Shown here: in pieces, positions 33,294 through 42,696 of the stretch
Layout: each line of letters starts with the position of its first letter
Numbering within the stretch: the stretch's first letter is position 1
Assembly (NCBI RefSeq): GCF_000308815.1
Contig: NZ_BAFX01000141.1
Location: 46,622-110,621 of the forward strand
From: Nocardia concava NBRC 100430
GTDB taxonomy: Bacteria; Actinomycetota; Actinomycetes; Mycobacteriales; Mycobacteriaceae
Direction: 5' to 3'
Length of the DNA: 64,000 nt
Made by a program: the position numbers and the translations under genes
The notes under the pieces: generated by a model
Databases searched by the model: none
The model's input: the letters and a program-made list of their open reading frames with translations, nothing else
What the model was told of the DNA's origin: nothing

Positions 33294-35750
33294 ATGACCA
33301 CACCGTCCGATCCGAACCATCCCGAGCCCCGCGAGACCGGCGGGGCGGACGACGATGGCACCCGGGCCGTCGAGCGGCCCGAGCCGGGCATGGGACCGCA
33401 CTGGCCGGCGCGAACCGAGGTCACGGCGCGGCCCGAACCCGACGGTGCCAGTACGGAACTCGAGGCAACGGAGGCCACGCGCCGGACCGAGCTGACGCCG
33501 CGGACCGAGCTCACACCGCGCACCGAGGCGACGCCACGCCCGAAGGACGAGGCACCGGATAATTCGGACGGGGAGACGCGGACGCCCACGCGGCCGTCGC
33601 AGCGCACGGCGCGGATGACGCGGCCGCGGCCGGCGGTGCGGCGGCTCGGGGCCGGGCTGGTGCCGATTCCCACGGTGGAGCCGGTGGATCCGGAGAAGGC
33701 CGTGCTGGAGGATCCGGTGGTCGCCGAGGGGCGGCGCTTCTGCTGGCGGTGCGGCAAGCCGGTGGGGCGGGCCACGCCGACCGCGCCGGCGACGACCACG
33801 GGCACCTGCCAAACCTGCGGTGCGCCTTATGATTTCCGGCCGTCGCTGCATCCGGGCGATCGGGTGGCGGGGCAGTACGAGATCCAGGGTTGTATCGCGC
33901 ACGGCGGACTGGGCTGGATCTACCTGGCCATCGACCGGAATGTGAGCGACCGCTGGGTGGTGCTCAAGGGCCTGTTGCACGCCGGTGACGCCGAGGCGCA
34001 GGCGGTCGCGGTGGCCGAGCGGCAGTTCCTGGCCGAGGTGGTGCACCCGAGCATCGTGAAGATCCACAACTTCGTGGAGCACGCCGGTGCGGACGGGGAG
34101 CCCATCGGCTACATCGTGATGGAGTACGTGGGCGGGCATTCGCTGCGCGATCTGCTCGACCATTACGCGCCCGACCGCATGCCGGTCACGGTGGCCATCG
34201 CGTATCTGCTGGAAATCCTTCCGGCACTGGACTATCTGCATTCGGTCGGGCTGGCCTACAACGACCTCAAGCCCGACAACATCATGATCACCACCGATCG
34301 GGTGGAGCTCATCGACCTGGGCGCGGTCAGCCAGTTCGAGGCGTACGGAAACCTGTACGGCACCAGGGGATTCCAGGCCCCGGAGATCGCGCACACCGGG
34401 CCCACGGTGGCCTCGGACATCTACACCGCGGGCCGCACTCTGGCCGTGCTCACCCTGCACCTGCCGATGGAGCGGGGCGCCTATGTGGACGGCATCCCGG
34501 ATCCCAAGGACGAGCCGATCCTGGCCCGGCACCAGTTCCTGTACCGGCTGCTGCTGCGCGCCACCCATCCCGATCCGGATCAGCGCTTCCCCTCGGCCCG
34601 ACTGCTGGGCACCCAGCTCACCGGCGTGCTGCGCGAGATCCTGGCGGTGGAGACGGGCAATGAACATCCGCAGCTGTCAACGCTTTTCAGCCCGCCGCGC
34701 ACCAGTTTCGGCACCGGCGAACTGATCGCGCAGACCGACGGCATCATCGACGGCATCGCCCGCGACACCCTGCTCCAGCCCGGCGATGTGGTGGCCGCGC
34801 TGCCGGTGCCGATCATCGATCCCGGTGACCCGTCGGCCCCGCTGCTGGCCGGTGCGGCGCATCCCGAACCGCGCCACGCCCTCGACGAGCTACGCCACGC
34901 GCGGCAGCGGGCCGCCGCCGAACCGGGCGGTGCGCCCGAGACTTTCGAGCTCGAGGTGACCCTCGCCGAGGCCCGCGCGCACCTGGATCTCGATGAGCCC
35001 GCCGCCGCGCGCATGCTGTTGAACCGTCTCAGCGACGAGCCGCAGCCGCCCGCGCCCGACTGGCGCATCGACTGGTATCTGGGCCTGACCGAGCTGCTGG
35101 AGCTGGAGTACGAGCTCGCGTTCGCCCGTTTCAACGCGGTGCTCGAGGCGCTGCCCGGTGAGATCGCACCCAAGCTGGCGCTGGCGGCCACCGCGGAACT
35201 GATTCTGCAGCATTGGGATTCGCCGGATCCGGAGGAGTGGCGGGCCTACGCCGAGAACTACTACGCGACCGTGTGGCGCACCGATCGGGGCGTAGTGAGC
35301 GCCGCGTTCGGGCTGGCGCGCCAGCTGGCGGCGGCCGGGAACATCACCGCGGCGGTGCATGCGCTGGATCAGGTGCCGCCCGCGTCGCGGCACTACGCCG
35401 AGGCGCGCATGACGGCCATTCTCATGCTGCTGACCTGTGCTCCCGCAGCGGATCTGGATGAAGCGACGCTGCAGGTGGCGGCGGCACGGGTGCAGAATCT
35501 GCCGCCCGGTGAGGGTCGTGCGGCACAGCTGCGGATTCTGACCCTGGGCATCGCGCTGGGCTGGGTGCAGGCCGGGAAGCGGCCGAAGTCGGCCAGCGCC
35601 AAGCTCTTCGGGTCACCGTTCACCGAACGGGATCTGCGGCGCGGCATCGAGACGGGTCTGCGCGGGCTGGCCCGTTCGGCGCCCGCGCGCACGCATCGCT
35701 ACGCGCTGATCGATCTGGCCAATGCCGTACGCGCGAAATCTTGGTTCTGA
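33294..35750 (+). CDS. pknG: Serine/threonine protein kinase PknG
   Basis: An 818-residue soluble kinase. Residues 1-140 are disordered and rich in Thr/Arg/Glu, with repeats TELTPRTELTPRTEATPR. Next is the rubredoxin-like domain, CWRCGKP and CQTCGAP (Cys about 150/153 and 172/175). The kinase domain spans about 195-440: Gly loop HGGLGWIYLAI, Lys in WVVLKGLLH, non-RD catalytic loop AYNDLKPDNIM, and DLGAVSQ replacing DFG. The rest is TPR helices. In mycobacteria PknG phosphorylates GarA to control glutamate metabolism. It is the last gene of the operon. The N-terminus is roughly 70 residues longer than in M. tuberculosis. Confidence 0.94.
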   Translation: MTTPSDPNHPEPRETGGADDDGTRAVERPEPGMGPHWPARTEVTARPEPDGASTELEATEATRRTELTPRTELTPRTEATPRPKDEAPDNSDGETRTPTRPSQRTARMTRPRPAVRRLGAGLVPIPTVEPVDPEKAVLEDPVVAEGRRFCWRCGKPVGRATPTAPATTTGTCQTCGAPYDFRPSLHPGDRVAGQYEIQGCIAHGGLGWIYLAIDRNVSDRWVVLKGLLHAGDAEAQAVAVAERQFLAEVVHPSIVKIHNFVEHAGADGEPIGYIVMEYVGGHSLRDLLDHYAPDRMPVTVAIAYLLEILPALDYLHSVGLAYNDLKPDNIMITTDRVELIDLGAVSQFEAYGNLYGTRGFQAPEIAHTGPTVASDIYTAGRTLAVLTLHLPMERGAYVDGIPDPKDEPILARHQFLYRLLLRATHPDPDQRFPSARLLGTQLTGVLREILAVETGNEHPQLSTLFSPPRTSFGTGELIAQTDGIIDGIARDTLLQPGDVVAALPVPIIDPGDPSAPLLAGAAHPEPRHALDELRHARQRAAAEPGGAPETFELEVTLAEARAHLDLDEPAAARMLLNRLSDEPQPPAPDWRIDWYLGLTELLELEYELAFARFNAVLEALPGEIAPKLALAATAELILQHWDSPDPEEWRAYAENYYATVWRTDRGVVSAAFGLARQLAAAGNITAAVHALDQVPPASRHYAEARMTAILMLLTCAPAADLDEATLQVAAARVQNLPPGEGRAAQLRILTLGIALGWVQAGKRPKSASAKLFGSPFTERDLRRGIETGLRGLARSAPARTHRYALIDLANAVRAKSWF

Positions 35751-35940
35751 GACCGGAAAGGGCCCGTGCCGCCTGCGGCGATCTCGGGGGCAGCCTGAGA
35801 TCACGGGAACGGCGAGGGAAGGGTCGATCCCTACCGCAGTTGTGCGTGGTGCGACACGGGTTCCGGTGGACCTGGGAGGAACCTCGGTCCATCGATCACA
35901 ATGCCAAAGACATCGTGATTATTTCGTGAAGAAGGGGTTT

Positions 35941-35955
35941 CAGGGGAAGCCCCTG
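35941..35955 (-). terminator. Short hairpin downstream of ackA
   Basis: CAGGGG and CCCCTG surround AAG, 18 bases past the ackA stop on its strand. It is the only compact hairpin I see in the 222-base gap between the convergent pknG and ackA genes; the rest of that gap shows no gene. Confidence 0.4.
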
Positions 35956-35972
35956 AGAGCCCGAGAGTTGCC

Positions 35973-37169
35973 TTATCCGACCAGGTTGGCGGCAGCACGG
36001 GCAATCGCGAGTTCTTCGTTGGTCGGCACGACCAGAACCGAGATCGCCGAGTCGTCGGTCGAAATGCGCCGGGCCACTCGGGACCGCTCGGCATTTCGCG
36101 CCTCGTCGATGCGGATGCCGTAGTTCTCCAGCCCGGCCAGCGCCTCGGCGCGCACGTGGGCGTCGTTCTCGCCCACACCGGCGGTGAAGGTGATGGCGTC
36201 CACCTTGCCCAGGTCGATCAGGTACGCGCCGATGTAGCGGCGCAGCCGGTGGATGTAGACGTCGAACGCCAATTTGGCGGTGGGGTGGCCGGTTTCGATG
36301 AGCTGACCCAGCTCGCGGAAGTCGTTGACCCCGGAGATGCCCTTGATGCCGGAATGCCGGTTGAGCAGATTGTCGACATCGTCCACGCTCATGCCCGCGG
36401 TGCGGATGAGATGGAAGATGATGCCCGGATCCAGATCACCGGAGCGGGTGCCCATGACCAGGCCCTCCAGCGGGGTCAGGCCCATGGTGGTGTCCACCGC
36501 CTGCCCGGCCCGCACGGCCGAAGCCGACGCGCCGTTGCCCAGGTGCAGCACGATCTGATTCAGCGCGGCGCGATCCTTGCCGAGGAACTCCGCCACCTGG
36601 CCCGACACATAGTCGTGCGAGGTGCCGTGGAAGCCGTACTTGCGAATACCGTGCGCAGCAGCGGTTTCCGCGTCGATGGCGTAGGTCTTGGCGGCGGCGG
36701 GCAGGTTGTGGAAGAAGGCGGTGTCGAACACCGCGACCTGCGGCACGTCCGGCAGCAGCGCCCGCGCGGATTCGATGCCGATGACGTTCGGCGGATTGTG
36801 CAGCGGCGCAAGCGAAGACAGGTCGATGATCGCCTTCACCACATCGTCGTCGATGAGCGTGGGCTGGTAGAAGACCTCGCCGCCGTGCACCACCCGGTGC
36901 CCGACCGCGCCCAGATCGGCGTGCGCCAGATCCTGGCCCGACGCGCTGAACAGGTCGAACACCACGTGCAGACCCGCCGCGTGATCGGCCAGCGGCCCCT
37001 TGTACTCGAAGGTCTCGCCACCGCACTTGTGCTCGACGGTCACGACGTCGGAGGCGACGTCCTCACCGATGCGCTGCACCACCCCGGAGGCGACGACCTC
37101 GGCCGATTCCGGTTCCAGCAGTTGATATTTGATGGACGAGGAACCGGAGTTGATCACCAGTACCTTCAT
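35973..37169 (-). CDS. ackA: Acetate kinase
   Basis: A 398-residue ASKHA-fold kinase interconverting acetyl phosphate + ADP and acetate + ATP. Seen are MKVLVINSGSSSIKYQLLE, the signature GHRVVHGGE, AVFDTAFFHNLP, YGFHGTSHDYVS, and LHLGNGASASAVRAGQAVDT. It overlaps pta by 4 bases; the two form the usual overflow pathway from acetyl-CoA to acetate. The same pair adjoins pknG in mycobacteria. Confidence 0.96.
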   Translation of the reverse strand: MKVLVINSGSSSIKYQLLEPESAEVVASGVVQRIGEDVASDVVTVEHKCGGETFEYKGPLADHAAGLHVVFDLFSASGQDLAHADLGAVGHRVVHGGEVFYQPTLIDDDVVKAIIDLSSLAPLHNPPNVIGIESARALLPDVPQVAVFDTAFFHNLPAAAKTYAIDAETAAAHGIRKYGFHGTSHDYVSGQVAEFLGKDRAALNQIVLHLGNGASASAVRAGQAVDTTMGLTPLEGLVMGTRSGDLDPGIIFHLIRTAGMSVDDVDNLLNRHSGIKGISGVNDFRELGQLIETGHPTAKLAFDVYIHRLRRYIGAYLIDLGKVDAITFTAGVGENDAHVRAEALAGLENYGIRIDEARNAERSRVARRISTDDSAISVLVVPTNEELAIARAAANLVG

Positions 37170-39247
37170 TGCGCCTCCTGTTGGGCTTGAATGGCGGTGA
37201 TGGCGACGGTGTTGACGATGTCCGCGACGAGCGCGCCGCGCGAGAGGTCGTTGACCGGCTTGCGCAGACCCTGGAGCACGGGGCCGATGGCGACCGCTCC
37301 GGCGCTGCGCTGCACCGCTTTGTAGGTGTTGTTACCCGTATTGAGATCCGGGAAGATGAAGACCGTCGCCTGACCCGCCACGGCGGAGTTCGGCAGTTTG
37401 GTCTTTGCCACCGCGGGTTCGATCGCGGCGTCGTACTGAATCGGGCCCTCCACCAACAGTTCCGGGGAACGGTCGTGGACCAGCTTGGTCGCGGCGCGGA
37501 CCTTGTCGACATCCGCGCCGGAACCGGATTCACCGGTGGAGTACGAGAGCATGGCCACGCGCGGATCGATGCCGAACTGGGCGGCGGTGCGCGCGGAGGA
37601 GACCGCGATATCGGCCAGCTGGTCCGAGGTCGGGTCCGGGACCACGGCGCAGTCGCCGTAGACGAGAACACGATCCGCGAGGCACATGAGGAAGACGCTG
37701 GACACCGTGGAGACGCCCGGCGTGGTCTTGATGATCTCGAAGGACGGCCGGATGGTGTGCGCGGTGGTGTGCGCCGCACCGGAGACCATGCCGTCGGCGA
37801 CCCCCATATGCACCATCATGGTGCCGAAATACGAGATGTCGCTCATGAATTCGCGGGCGCGGTCCACCGTCATGCCCTTGTGGGCGCGCAGGCGGGCGTA
37901 CTCCTCGGCGAATTCGTCACGCAGCGGACAGGTCTTGGGGTCGAGCACCTCGGCGGCGTCGATGTCCACGCCCAGCTCGGCGGCGCGGCCGCGCACGGCC
38001 GCCTCCTCGCCGAGGATGGTGAGATCGGCGATCTTGCGCTGCAGGACGCGGCCGGCGGCGCGCAGGATGCGGTCGTCGTCGCCCTCGGGCAGCACGATGC
38101 GCTTGCGGTCGTTGCGGGCCCGCTCGATGAGCTGGTACTCGAACATCTGCGGGGTGACCACGTCCGGAATCGGAACCTCGATCTGCGCCAGCAACTCTCG
38201 CGGATCGACCCGCTCCTCCATGACAGCCAGCGCGGTGTCCACCTTGCGGATGCTGGACAGCGAGACCCGGCCGCGAGTGAGCGCGGTGGCCTTGGCGGTC
38301 TCGAAGGTGCCCAGATCAGTGGACAGGATGGGCAGCTTGGGCTTGAGACCCGCCATCAGCCGGGCGATGGACGGCTCGGGCAGCATGCCGCCGTTCATGA
38401 TGATGCCCGCCAGCGACGGGAAGCCTTCCGCCTCATGGGCGTTCACCAGGGCGAGCAGCACATCGGAGCGGTCGCCGGGGGTGATGACGGCGACGCCGTC
38501 GGTCAGGCGCTCCAGAATGTGCTCGGCGGTCATGCCGCCGACGATGACCTCCAGGGCCTCGCGCTGCATGAGTTCCGGGTCGCCGCTGTACATTTCGCCG
38601 CCGATGGCGTCGCGCAGTTCCTCCATGGTCGGGGCCTGCAGCAGCGGCACCTCCGGCAGCGCCCAGGACGGCACGGCCGCAACCTTTTTCAGCACCTCGG
38701 CGTCGGCCTCGATCTGATCGGGCTCGCAGCGGTTGGCGACGACGGCGACCAGCTTGGCGTGCTCGGCCACCAGCTCGCCGCGGCACAGCTCGACCAGCTG
38801 GCCCAATTCGTCGGAGGTGCGGCCGATTCCGCGCACCACCAGCAGCACGGGCGCGCCGAGGTTGACCGCGATGCGGGCGTTGTAGCGCAGCTCGCTGGGG
38901 CTGGCGACATCGGTGTAGTCGGAGCCGACGATGAGCACGGCGTCGCACTGCTTGGCGACGGCGTGATAGCGCATCACGATCTCGCTGATCGCGGCGTCCG
39001 GGTCCTCGTGCACCTGTTCGTAGGTGACACCGATGGCCTGGTCGTAGTCCACATCGGAGGTGGAGTGCTCGAGCAGGAGTTCGAGGATGTAGTCGCGTCC
39101 GGTCGCCGACCGGGTGATGGGGCGGAACACGCCGACGCGGGGCGTCGTCGCGGCAAGTGCTTGAAGGACACCGAGTGCCACCGTCGACTTGCCGGTGTCG
39201 CCCTCGGGGGAGGCGATGTAGACGCTGGAAACCGGTGAGGCAGCCAT
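37166..39247 (-). CDS. pta: Phosphate acetyltransferase, long form
   Basis: A 693-residue long-type Pta. The N-terminal BioD-like P-loop domain starts SVYIASPEGDTGKSTVALG. A DRTGG domain lies in the middle (DRSDVLLALVNAHEAEGF). The catalytic C-terminal half begins near RNDRKRIVLPEGDDDRILRA and contains TVSSVFLMCLADRVLVYGDC and SYSTGESGSGADVDKVRAA. It makes acetyl phosphate from acetyl-CoA. I chose ATG at 39247 (MAASPVSSVY) over a start 18 codons earlier, since family alignment begins here and the length then equals the mycobacterial enzyme. A promoter is recognisable upstream. Confidence 0.95.
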   Translation of the reverse strand: MAASPVSSVYIASPEGDTGKSTVALGVLQALAATTPRVGVFRPITRSATGRDYILELLLEHSTSDVDYDQAIGVTYEQVHEDPDAAISEIVMRYHAVAKQCDAVLIVGSDYTDVASPSELRYNARIAVNLGAPVLLVVRGIGRTSDELGQLVELCRGELVAEHAKLVAVVANRCEPDQIEADAEVLKKVAAVPSWALPEVPLLQAPTMEELRDAIGGEMYSGDPELMQREALEVIVGGMTAEHILERLTDGVAVITPGDRSDVLLALVNAHEAEGFPSLAGIIMNGGMLPEPSIARLMAGLKPKLPILSTDLGTFETAKATALTRGRVSLSSIRKVDTALAVMEERVDPRELLAQIEVPIPDVVTPQMFEYQLIERARNDRKRIVLPEGDDDRILRAAGRVLQRKIADLTILGEEAAVRGRAAELGVDIDAAEVLDPKTCPLRDEFAEEYARLRAHKGMTVDRAREFMSDISYFGTMMVHMGVADGMVSGAAHTTAHTIRPSFEIIKTTPGVSTVSSVFLMCLADRVLVYGDCAVVPDPTSDQLADIAVSSARTAAQFGIDPRVAMLSYSTGESGSGADVDKVRAATKLVHDRSPELLVEGPIQYDAAIEPAVAKTKLPNSAVAGQATVFIFPDLNTGNNTYKAVQRSAGAVAIGPVLQGLRKPVNDLSRGALVADIVNTVAITAIQAQQEAQ

Positions 39248-39315
39248 GAGCAGAAGACTACCGACCGTTTTTGGCCGATTTCCGCGTCTGGCCGGCAACA
39301 CGTCAAGCGCGTTTG

Positions 39316-39344
39316 GTTATGCACATTTGATATGAATCCGTCAA
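39316..39344 (-). promoter_or_regulatory. Putative promoter for pta-ackA
   Basis: On the minus strand TTGACG (39344-39339) and CATAAC (39321-39316) are 17 bases apart, about 70 bases upstream of the pta start. The local sequence is AT-richer than its surroundings. The rest of the 225-base gap shows no gene. Confidence 0.45.
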
Positions 39345-39472
39345 GACCCGTTCGACCGGCCGTTTCCCGCCGCCTCGACACCTCGACCCCGGCGCGGGAG
39401 ACTGCAATCACATGACATATGTCCCGCTCCGGGGCCGGTTTTACCCCGTCATTCCGAGGCGCGTCACACCCT

Positions 39473-40480
39473 TCAGAGGGCGCGCAGCCGGGGCGCCAGA
39501 TCGCGCTGGAACAGGTCCAGGAAGCGGCGCTGATCGTGACCCGGTGCATGGAACACGAGGTGGTTGAGGCCCGCGTCCAGGTACGGCTTGATCTGCTCGA
39601 CGGCCTGGTCCGGATCGCTGGCCACGATCCAGCGCTTGGCGATCTGCTCGATCGGCAGCGCGTCGGCCGCGGCCTCCATCTCGATCGGGTCGGTGATGGA
39701 GTGCTTCTGCTCGGCGGTCAGCGACAGCGGGGCCCAGAAGCGCGTGTTCTCCAGCGCCAGAACGGGATCGGTGTCGTAGGAGATCTTGATCTCGATCATC
39801 CGGTCGATATCGTCGACGGTGCGGCCGACCTTGGCAGCGCCCTCCGCGACGGCCGGCATCAGCTTCTCGGTGTAGAGGTCCATGCCCTTGCCCGAGGTAC
39901 AGATGAAGCCGTCACCGGCACGACCGGCGTAGCGGGCCACCAGTGGGCCGCCCGCGGCGATGTAGACCGGGATGCCGTCCTTGGGCACGTCGTAGATCGA
40001 GGCCCCGACGGTCTTGTAGTACTGGCCGTCGAAGTCGACGCGCTCACCGGTCCACAGCGCGCGCATGAGATCCACGGATTCGCGCAGGCGCGCGAAACGC
40101 TCCTTGAACTCCGGCCATTCGCCGGTGTAGCCGGTGGCGATCTCGTTGAGCGCCTCGCCCGAGCCGACGCCGAGCATGATCCGGTCCGGGTACAGGCAGC
40201 CCATGGTGGCGAAGGCCTGCGCGATGACCGCCGGGTTGTAGCGGAAGGTCGGGGTCAGCACCGAGGTGCCGAGCTGGATGCGCTTGGTGCGCTCGCCCAC
40301 CGCGGCCATCCAGGCCAGCGAGAACGGGGCGTGCCCGCCATTGTGCCGCCAGGGCTGGAAATGGTCGGAGACGGTGGCGGAGTCGAGGCCGTGCGCCTCC
40401 ACCTCCACCGCGAGCTCCACCAGTTCGCGCGGGCCGAACTGTTCCGCGGACGCCTTGTAACCGAGCTTGAGGTCCTTCAC
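39473..40480 (-). CDS. fgd1: F420-dependent glucose-6-phosphate dehydrogenase
   Basis: A 335-residue luciferase-fold enzyme that oxidises glucose 6-phosphate with coenzyme F420, supplying reduced F420. It begins MKDLKLGYKASAEQFGP, and has ATVSDHFQPWRHNGGHAPFS (the F420/active-site His segment), GTSVLTPTFRYNPAVIAQ, and IMLGVGSGEALNE. Length and N-terminus match mycobacterial Fgd1 (336 residues). I chose GTG at 40480; an in-frame upstream ATG adds a basic tail absent in the family. It is divergent from the HAD gene. It marks the host as an F420 user. Confidence 0.95.
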   Translation of the reverse strand: MKDLKLGYKASAEQFGPRELVELAVEVEAHGLDSATVSDHFQPWRHNGGHAPFSLAWMAAVGERTKRIQLGTSVLTPTFRYNPAVIAQAFATMGCLYPDRIMLGVGSGEALNEIATGYTGEWPEFKERFARLRESVDLMRALWTGERVDFDGQYYKTVGASIYDVPKDGIPVYIAAGGPLVARYAGRAGDGFICTSGKGMDLYTEKLMPAVAEGAAKVGRTVDDIDRMIEIKISYDTDPVLALENTRFWAPLSLTAEQKHSITDPIEMEAAADALPIEQIAKRWIVASDPDQAVEQIKPYLDAGLNHLVFHAPGHDQRRFLDLFQRDLAPRLRAL

Positions 40481-40732
40481 CTGGGCACTCCTGTCGCCTT
40501 GCTGCGCTTGGGTTGTGCGGGCCAACCTCCCGCCGGTCGTCCGCGGCGCCGGGCGCCGCAAACGGACTTACCTCGCACCATAGTCAGCGGCGGGAGGCGG
40601 TGCGGCAGGGGTCACACCCAAGACGTCGAACCCCGGGTCGGGGAACGGTATTCCAGGGATCGGACTGGTCGGGTGGTCGGTAAGAGCAGGAATATATGAG
40701 CGTTCGGGTCCGGGATAGCGGAGAATGTGCGC

Positions 40733-41536
40733 GTGACCAACTCGAGCGCAGATCCGATCCTTTCCTACCTGACTGACATGGACGGCGTCCTGGTGCACGA
40801 GAACCACCTGGTGCCCGGGGCCGACCAGTTCCTCGCCGAACTGCGCGACAACGACATCCCGTTCCTGGTGCTCACCAACAACTCGATCTACACCGCGCGC
40901 GATCTGCAGGCCCGGCTCAAGCACACCGGCCTCGACATCCCGGTCGATTCCATCTGGACCTCGGCGCTGGCCACCGCGACCTTCCTCAACGATCAGCGCC
41001 CGGGCGGCACCGCGTACGTGGTCGGCGAGTCCGGTCTCACCACCGCACTGCACGAAATCGGTTACATCCTCACCGATTCCGATCCGGACTACGTGGTCCT
41101 GGGCGAAACCCGCACGTACTCCTTCGAAGCCATCACCACCGCCATCCGCCTGGTCGCGGCGGGGGCGCGCTTCATCGCCACCAATCCGGACGCCACCGGC
41201 CCGTCGCGCGAGGGCATCCTCCCGGCCACCGGCTCGGTCGCGGCCCTCATCACCCGGGCCACCGGCAAGGAGCCCTACTACGTCGGCAAGCCCAATCCGC
41301 TGATGATGCGCTCGGCGCTGCGCCGCATCGGCGCGCACTCGCAGTCCACCGTCATGATCGGCGACCGGATGGACACCGACGTCATCGCGGGCCTGGAGGC
41401 GGGCATGCGCACCATCCTCGTCACCACCGGCATCTCCACCCCGGCCCTGGTCGAGCAGTTCCCGTACCGCCCGACCACCATCCTGCCGTCGGTCGCGGCA
41501 CTGGTCGGCAAGACCAAGGATCCGTTCGCGCCGTAG
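40733..41536 (+). CDS. HAD-IIA family phosphatase (NagD-like)
   Basis: A 267-residue HAD hydrolase. Motif I is SYLTDMDGVLVHEN (DxD), motif II FLVLTNNSIYTARD, motif III Lys in YVGKPNPLMMRSAL, and motif IV MIGDRMDTDVIAGLEAG. A C2 cap of the IIA type lies between motifs II and III. It should remove phosphate from a small metabolite; NagD relatives act on nucleotides and sugar phosphates. I chose GTG at 40733, with a second GTG two codons earlier. It is divergent from fgd1 across a 252-base region in which I see no other gene. Confidence 0.86.
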   Translation: MTNSSADPILSYLTDMDGVLVHENHLVPGADQFLAELRDNDIPFLVLTNNSIYTARDLQARLKHTGLDIPVDSIWTSALATATFLNDQRPGGTAYVVGESGLTTALHEIGYILTDSDPDYVVLGETRTYSFEAITTAIRLVAAGARFIATNPDATGPSREGILPATGSVAALITRATGKEPYYVGKPNPLMMRSALRRIGAHSQSTVMIGDRMDTDVIAGLEAGMRTILVTTGISTPALVEQFPYRPTTILPSVAALVGKTKDPFAP

Positions 41537-41549
41537 GTCGGGGATTCGA

Positions 41550-42011
41550 TCAGGCCGCGTCCGTCGCGTGGTCCTCGAGCGCTTCGAGGGCGGCCGACAG
41601 GTCGGTCAGCGCGTCCACGATCTCGGCCAGCCGCTGCTTACCCAGTTGTGCCGTAAGGCGTTTCGCGTAGGCCGCGTGCTGCGGATCGATGCGCCGGACC
41701 GCGTCGTGACCGGCCTCGGTGATGGCGACCAGCTTGGCCCGCCGATGCGCCGGATTCGGGCGGTACTCCGCGAATCCCTTGTCCACCAGCAGATCCGCGA
41801 CGCGCTGCACGCTCTGCCGGGTGATGCCCATCTCGCGCGCGATGCCCGCCACCGGCAGCGGCTCGTGCAGCACCGCGCCCAGCACCTGCCACCACGCGAC
41901 CGTGATTCCGGCGGGCTTGGCCAATTCCTCGGCGATGGCGAGGAATTGGCCGTTCAACTTGAACGAGGTGACCGCCGCGGTGGCGAAGAGCTGCTGCCCG
42001 GTCCGGCTCAT
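41550..42011 (-). CDS. MarR-family regulator
   Basis: A 153-residue winged-helix protein. The HTH is PVAGIAREMGITRQSVQRVADLLV and the wing YRPNPAHRRAKLVAITEAG, both standard MarR features. It overlaps the upstream DJ-1/PfpI gene by 4 bases, so the two are cotranscribed. A 36-base nested palindrome at the start of that gene is the likely operator, giving autoregulation. Ligand unknown. Confidence 0.87.
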   Translation of the reverse strand: MSRTGQQLFATAAVTSFKLNGQFLAIAEELAKPAGITVAWWQVLGAVLHEPLPVAGIAREMGITRQSVQRVADLLVDKGFAEYRPNPAHRRAKLVAITEAGHDAVRRIDPQHAAYAKRLTAQLGKQRLAEIVDALTDLSAALEALEDHATDAA

Positions 42012-42649
42012 CGGGCGGCCGCCTGCTGCTGCTCGTACTCGTACAGCTCGTAGAAGCCCGCCGGATCGTTGTTTCCGTAGAGCTTGTACCAGGACTCCAG
42101 CACGTGCGGCTCGAAGATCTCCAGCCTGGCGAAGATCTCGCGGGCGAGGTCGACCGGGCGGGTGCCGGTGGCGGTGATCAGATCACCGTCGGTGACCGCG
42201 GTCTTCGCAACATAGTGCTCGGCGCCCGAATAGCCGGAGTAGGCAAGGTATCCCGGGTCATTGCTGGTGTGCGGCCGATCGTCGAGCAGCCCTTCCTTCG
42301 CCAGCCCGAAGGTCGCACCGCAGATGGCGGCGACCGGGACCCCGGCGGCCAGGAACTCCCGAGCCTTGCGCGCGAAGACGCCGATCGGAGACTCCGGATC
42401 GAACTCGGTCCCGAGTCCGGGGAGGATCAGCATGGCGCTGTCAGCGGGCTTCAAATCGTCGATCACGAGATCGGGCAGGACCCGCATGCCGCCCATCGAG
42501 GTAACCGGATCGGCGGTGATGCCAACCGTTTTCACCTGCCAGGCACCGGGTTCCCGATGCCAGAGTTCACGGTTGATGTGTGCGGTCGCATGACCCACCT
42601 CCCAATCGGAGAAGGTGTCGTACACGGCCATATGAACGGTTTTCAACAT
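42008..42649 (-). CDS. DJ-1/PfpI family protein
   Basis: A 213-residue class I glutamine-amidotransferase-like protein. The nucleophile elbow is VAAICGATFGLAKEGLLDDR (Cys about 110), with LILPGLGTEF before it supplying the acidic residue position. Family members include glyoxalase III, deglycase-like proteins and isonitrile hydratases; the exact activity is unknown. It begins MLKTVHMAVYDTFSDWEVGH. The ATG overlaps the first base of a perfect inverted repeat, so expression is probably tightly repressed by the cotranscribed MarR. Confidence 0.85.
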   Translation of the reverse strand: MLKTVHMAVYDTFSDWEVGHATAHINRELWHREPGAWQVKTVGITADPVTSMGGMRVLPDLVIDDLKPADSAMLILPGLGTEFDPESPIGVFARKAREFLAAGVPVAAICGATFGLAKEGLLDDRPHTSNDPGYLAYSGYSGAEHYVAKTAVTDGDLITATGTRPVDLAREIFARLEIFEPHVLESWYKLYGNNDPAGFYELYEYEQQQAAAR

Positions 42650-42684
42650 GACAGTATGCTGTCAAAGATGACAGCATACTGTCA
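42649..42684. promoter_or_regulatory. Nested palindromic MarR operator
   Basis: TGACAGTATGCTGTCA (42649-42664) and its exact complement TGACAGCATACTGTCA (42669-42684) surround AAGA. Each 16-mer is also an inverted repeat (TGACAG-N4-CTGTCA), so four identical half-sites are arrayed in 36 bases. The first half-site touches the DJ-1 gene's ATG. The array fills most of the 47-base gap to metZ. Confidence 0.8.
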
Positions 42685-42696
42685 ATGACCGTTAGT

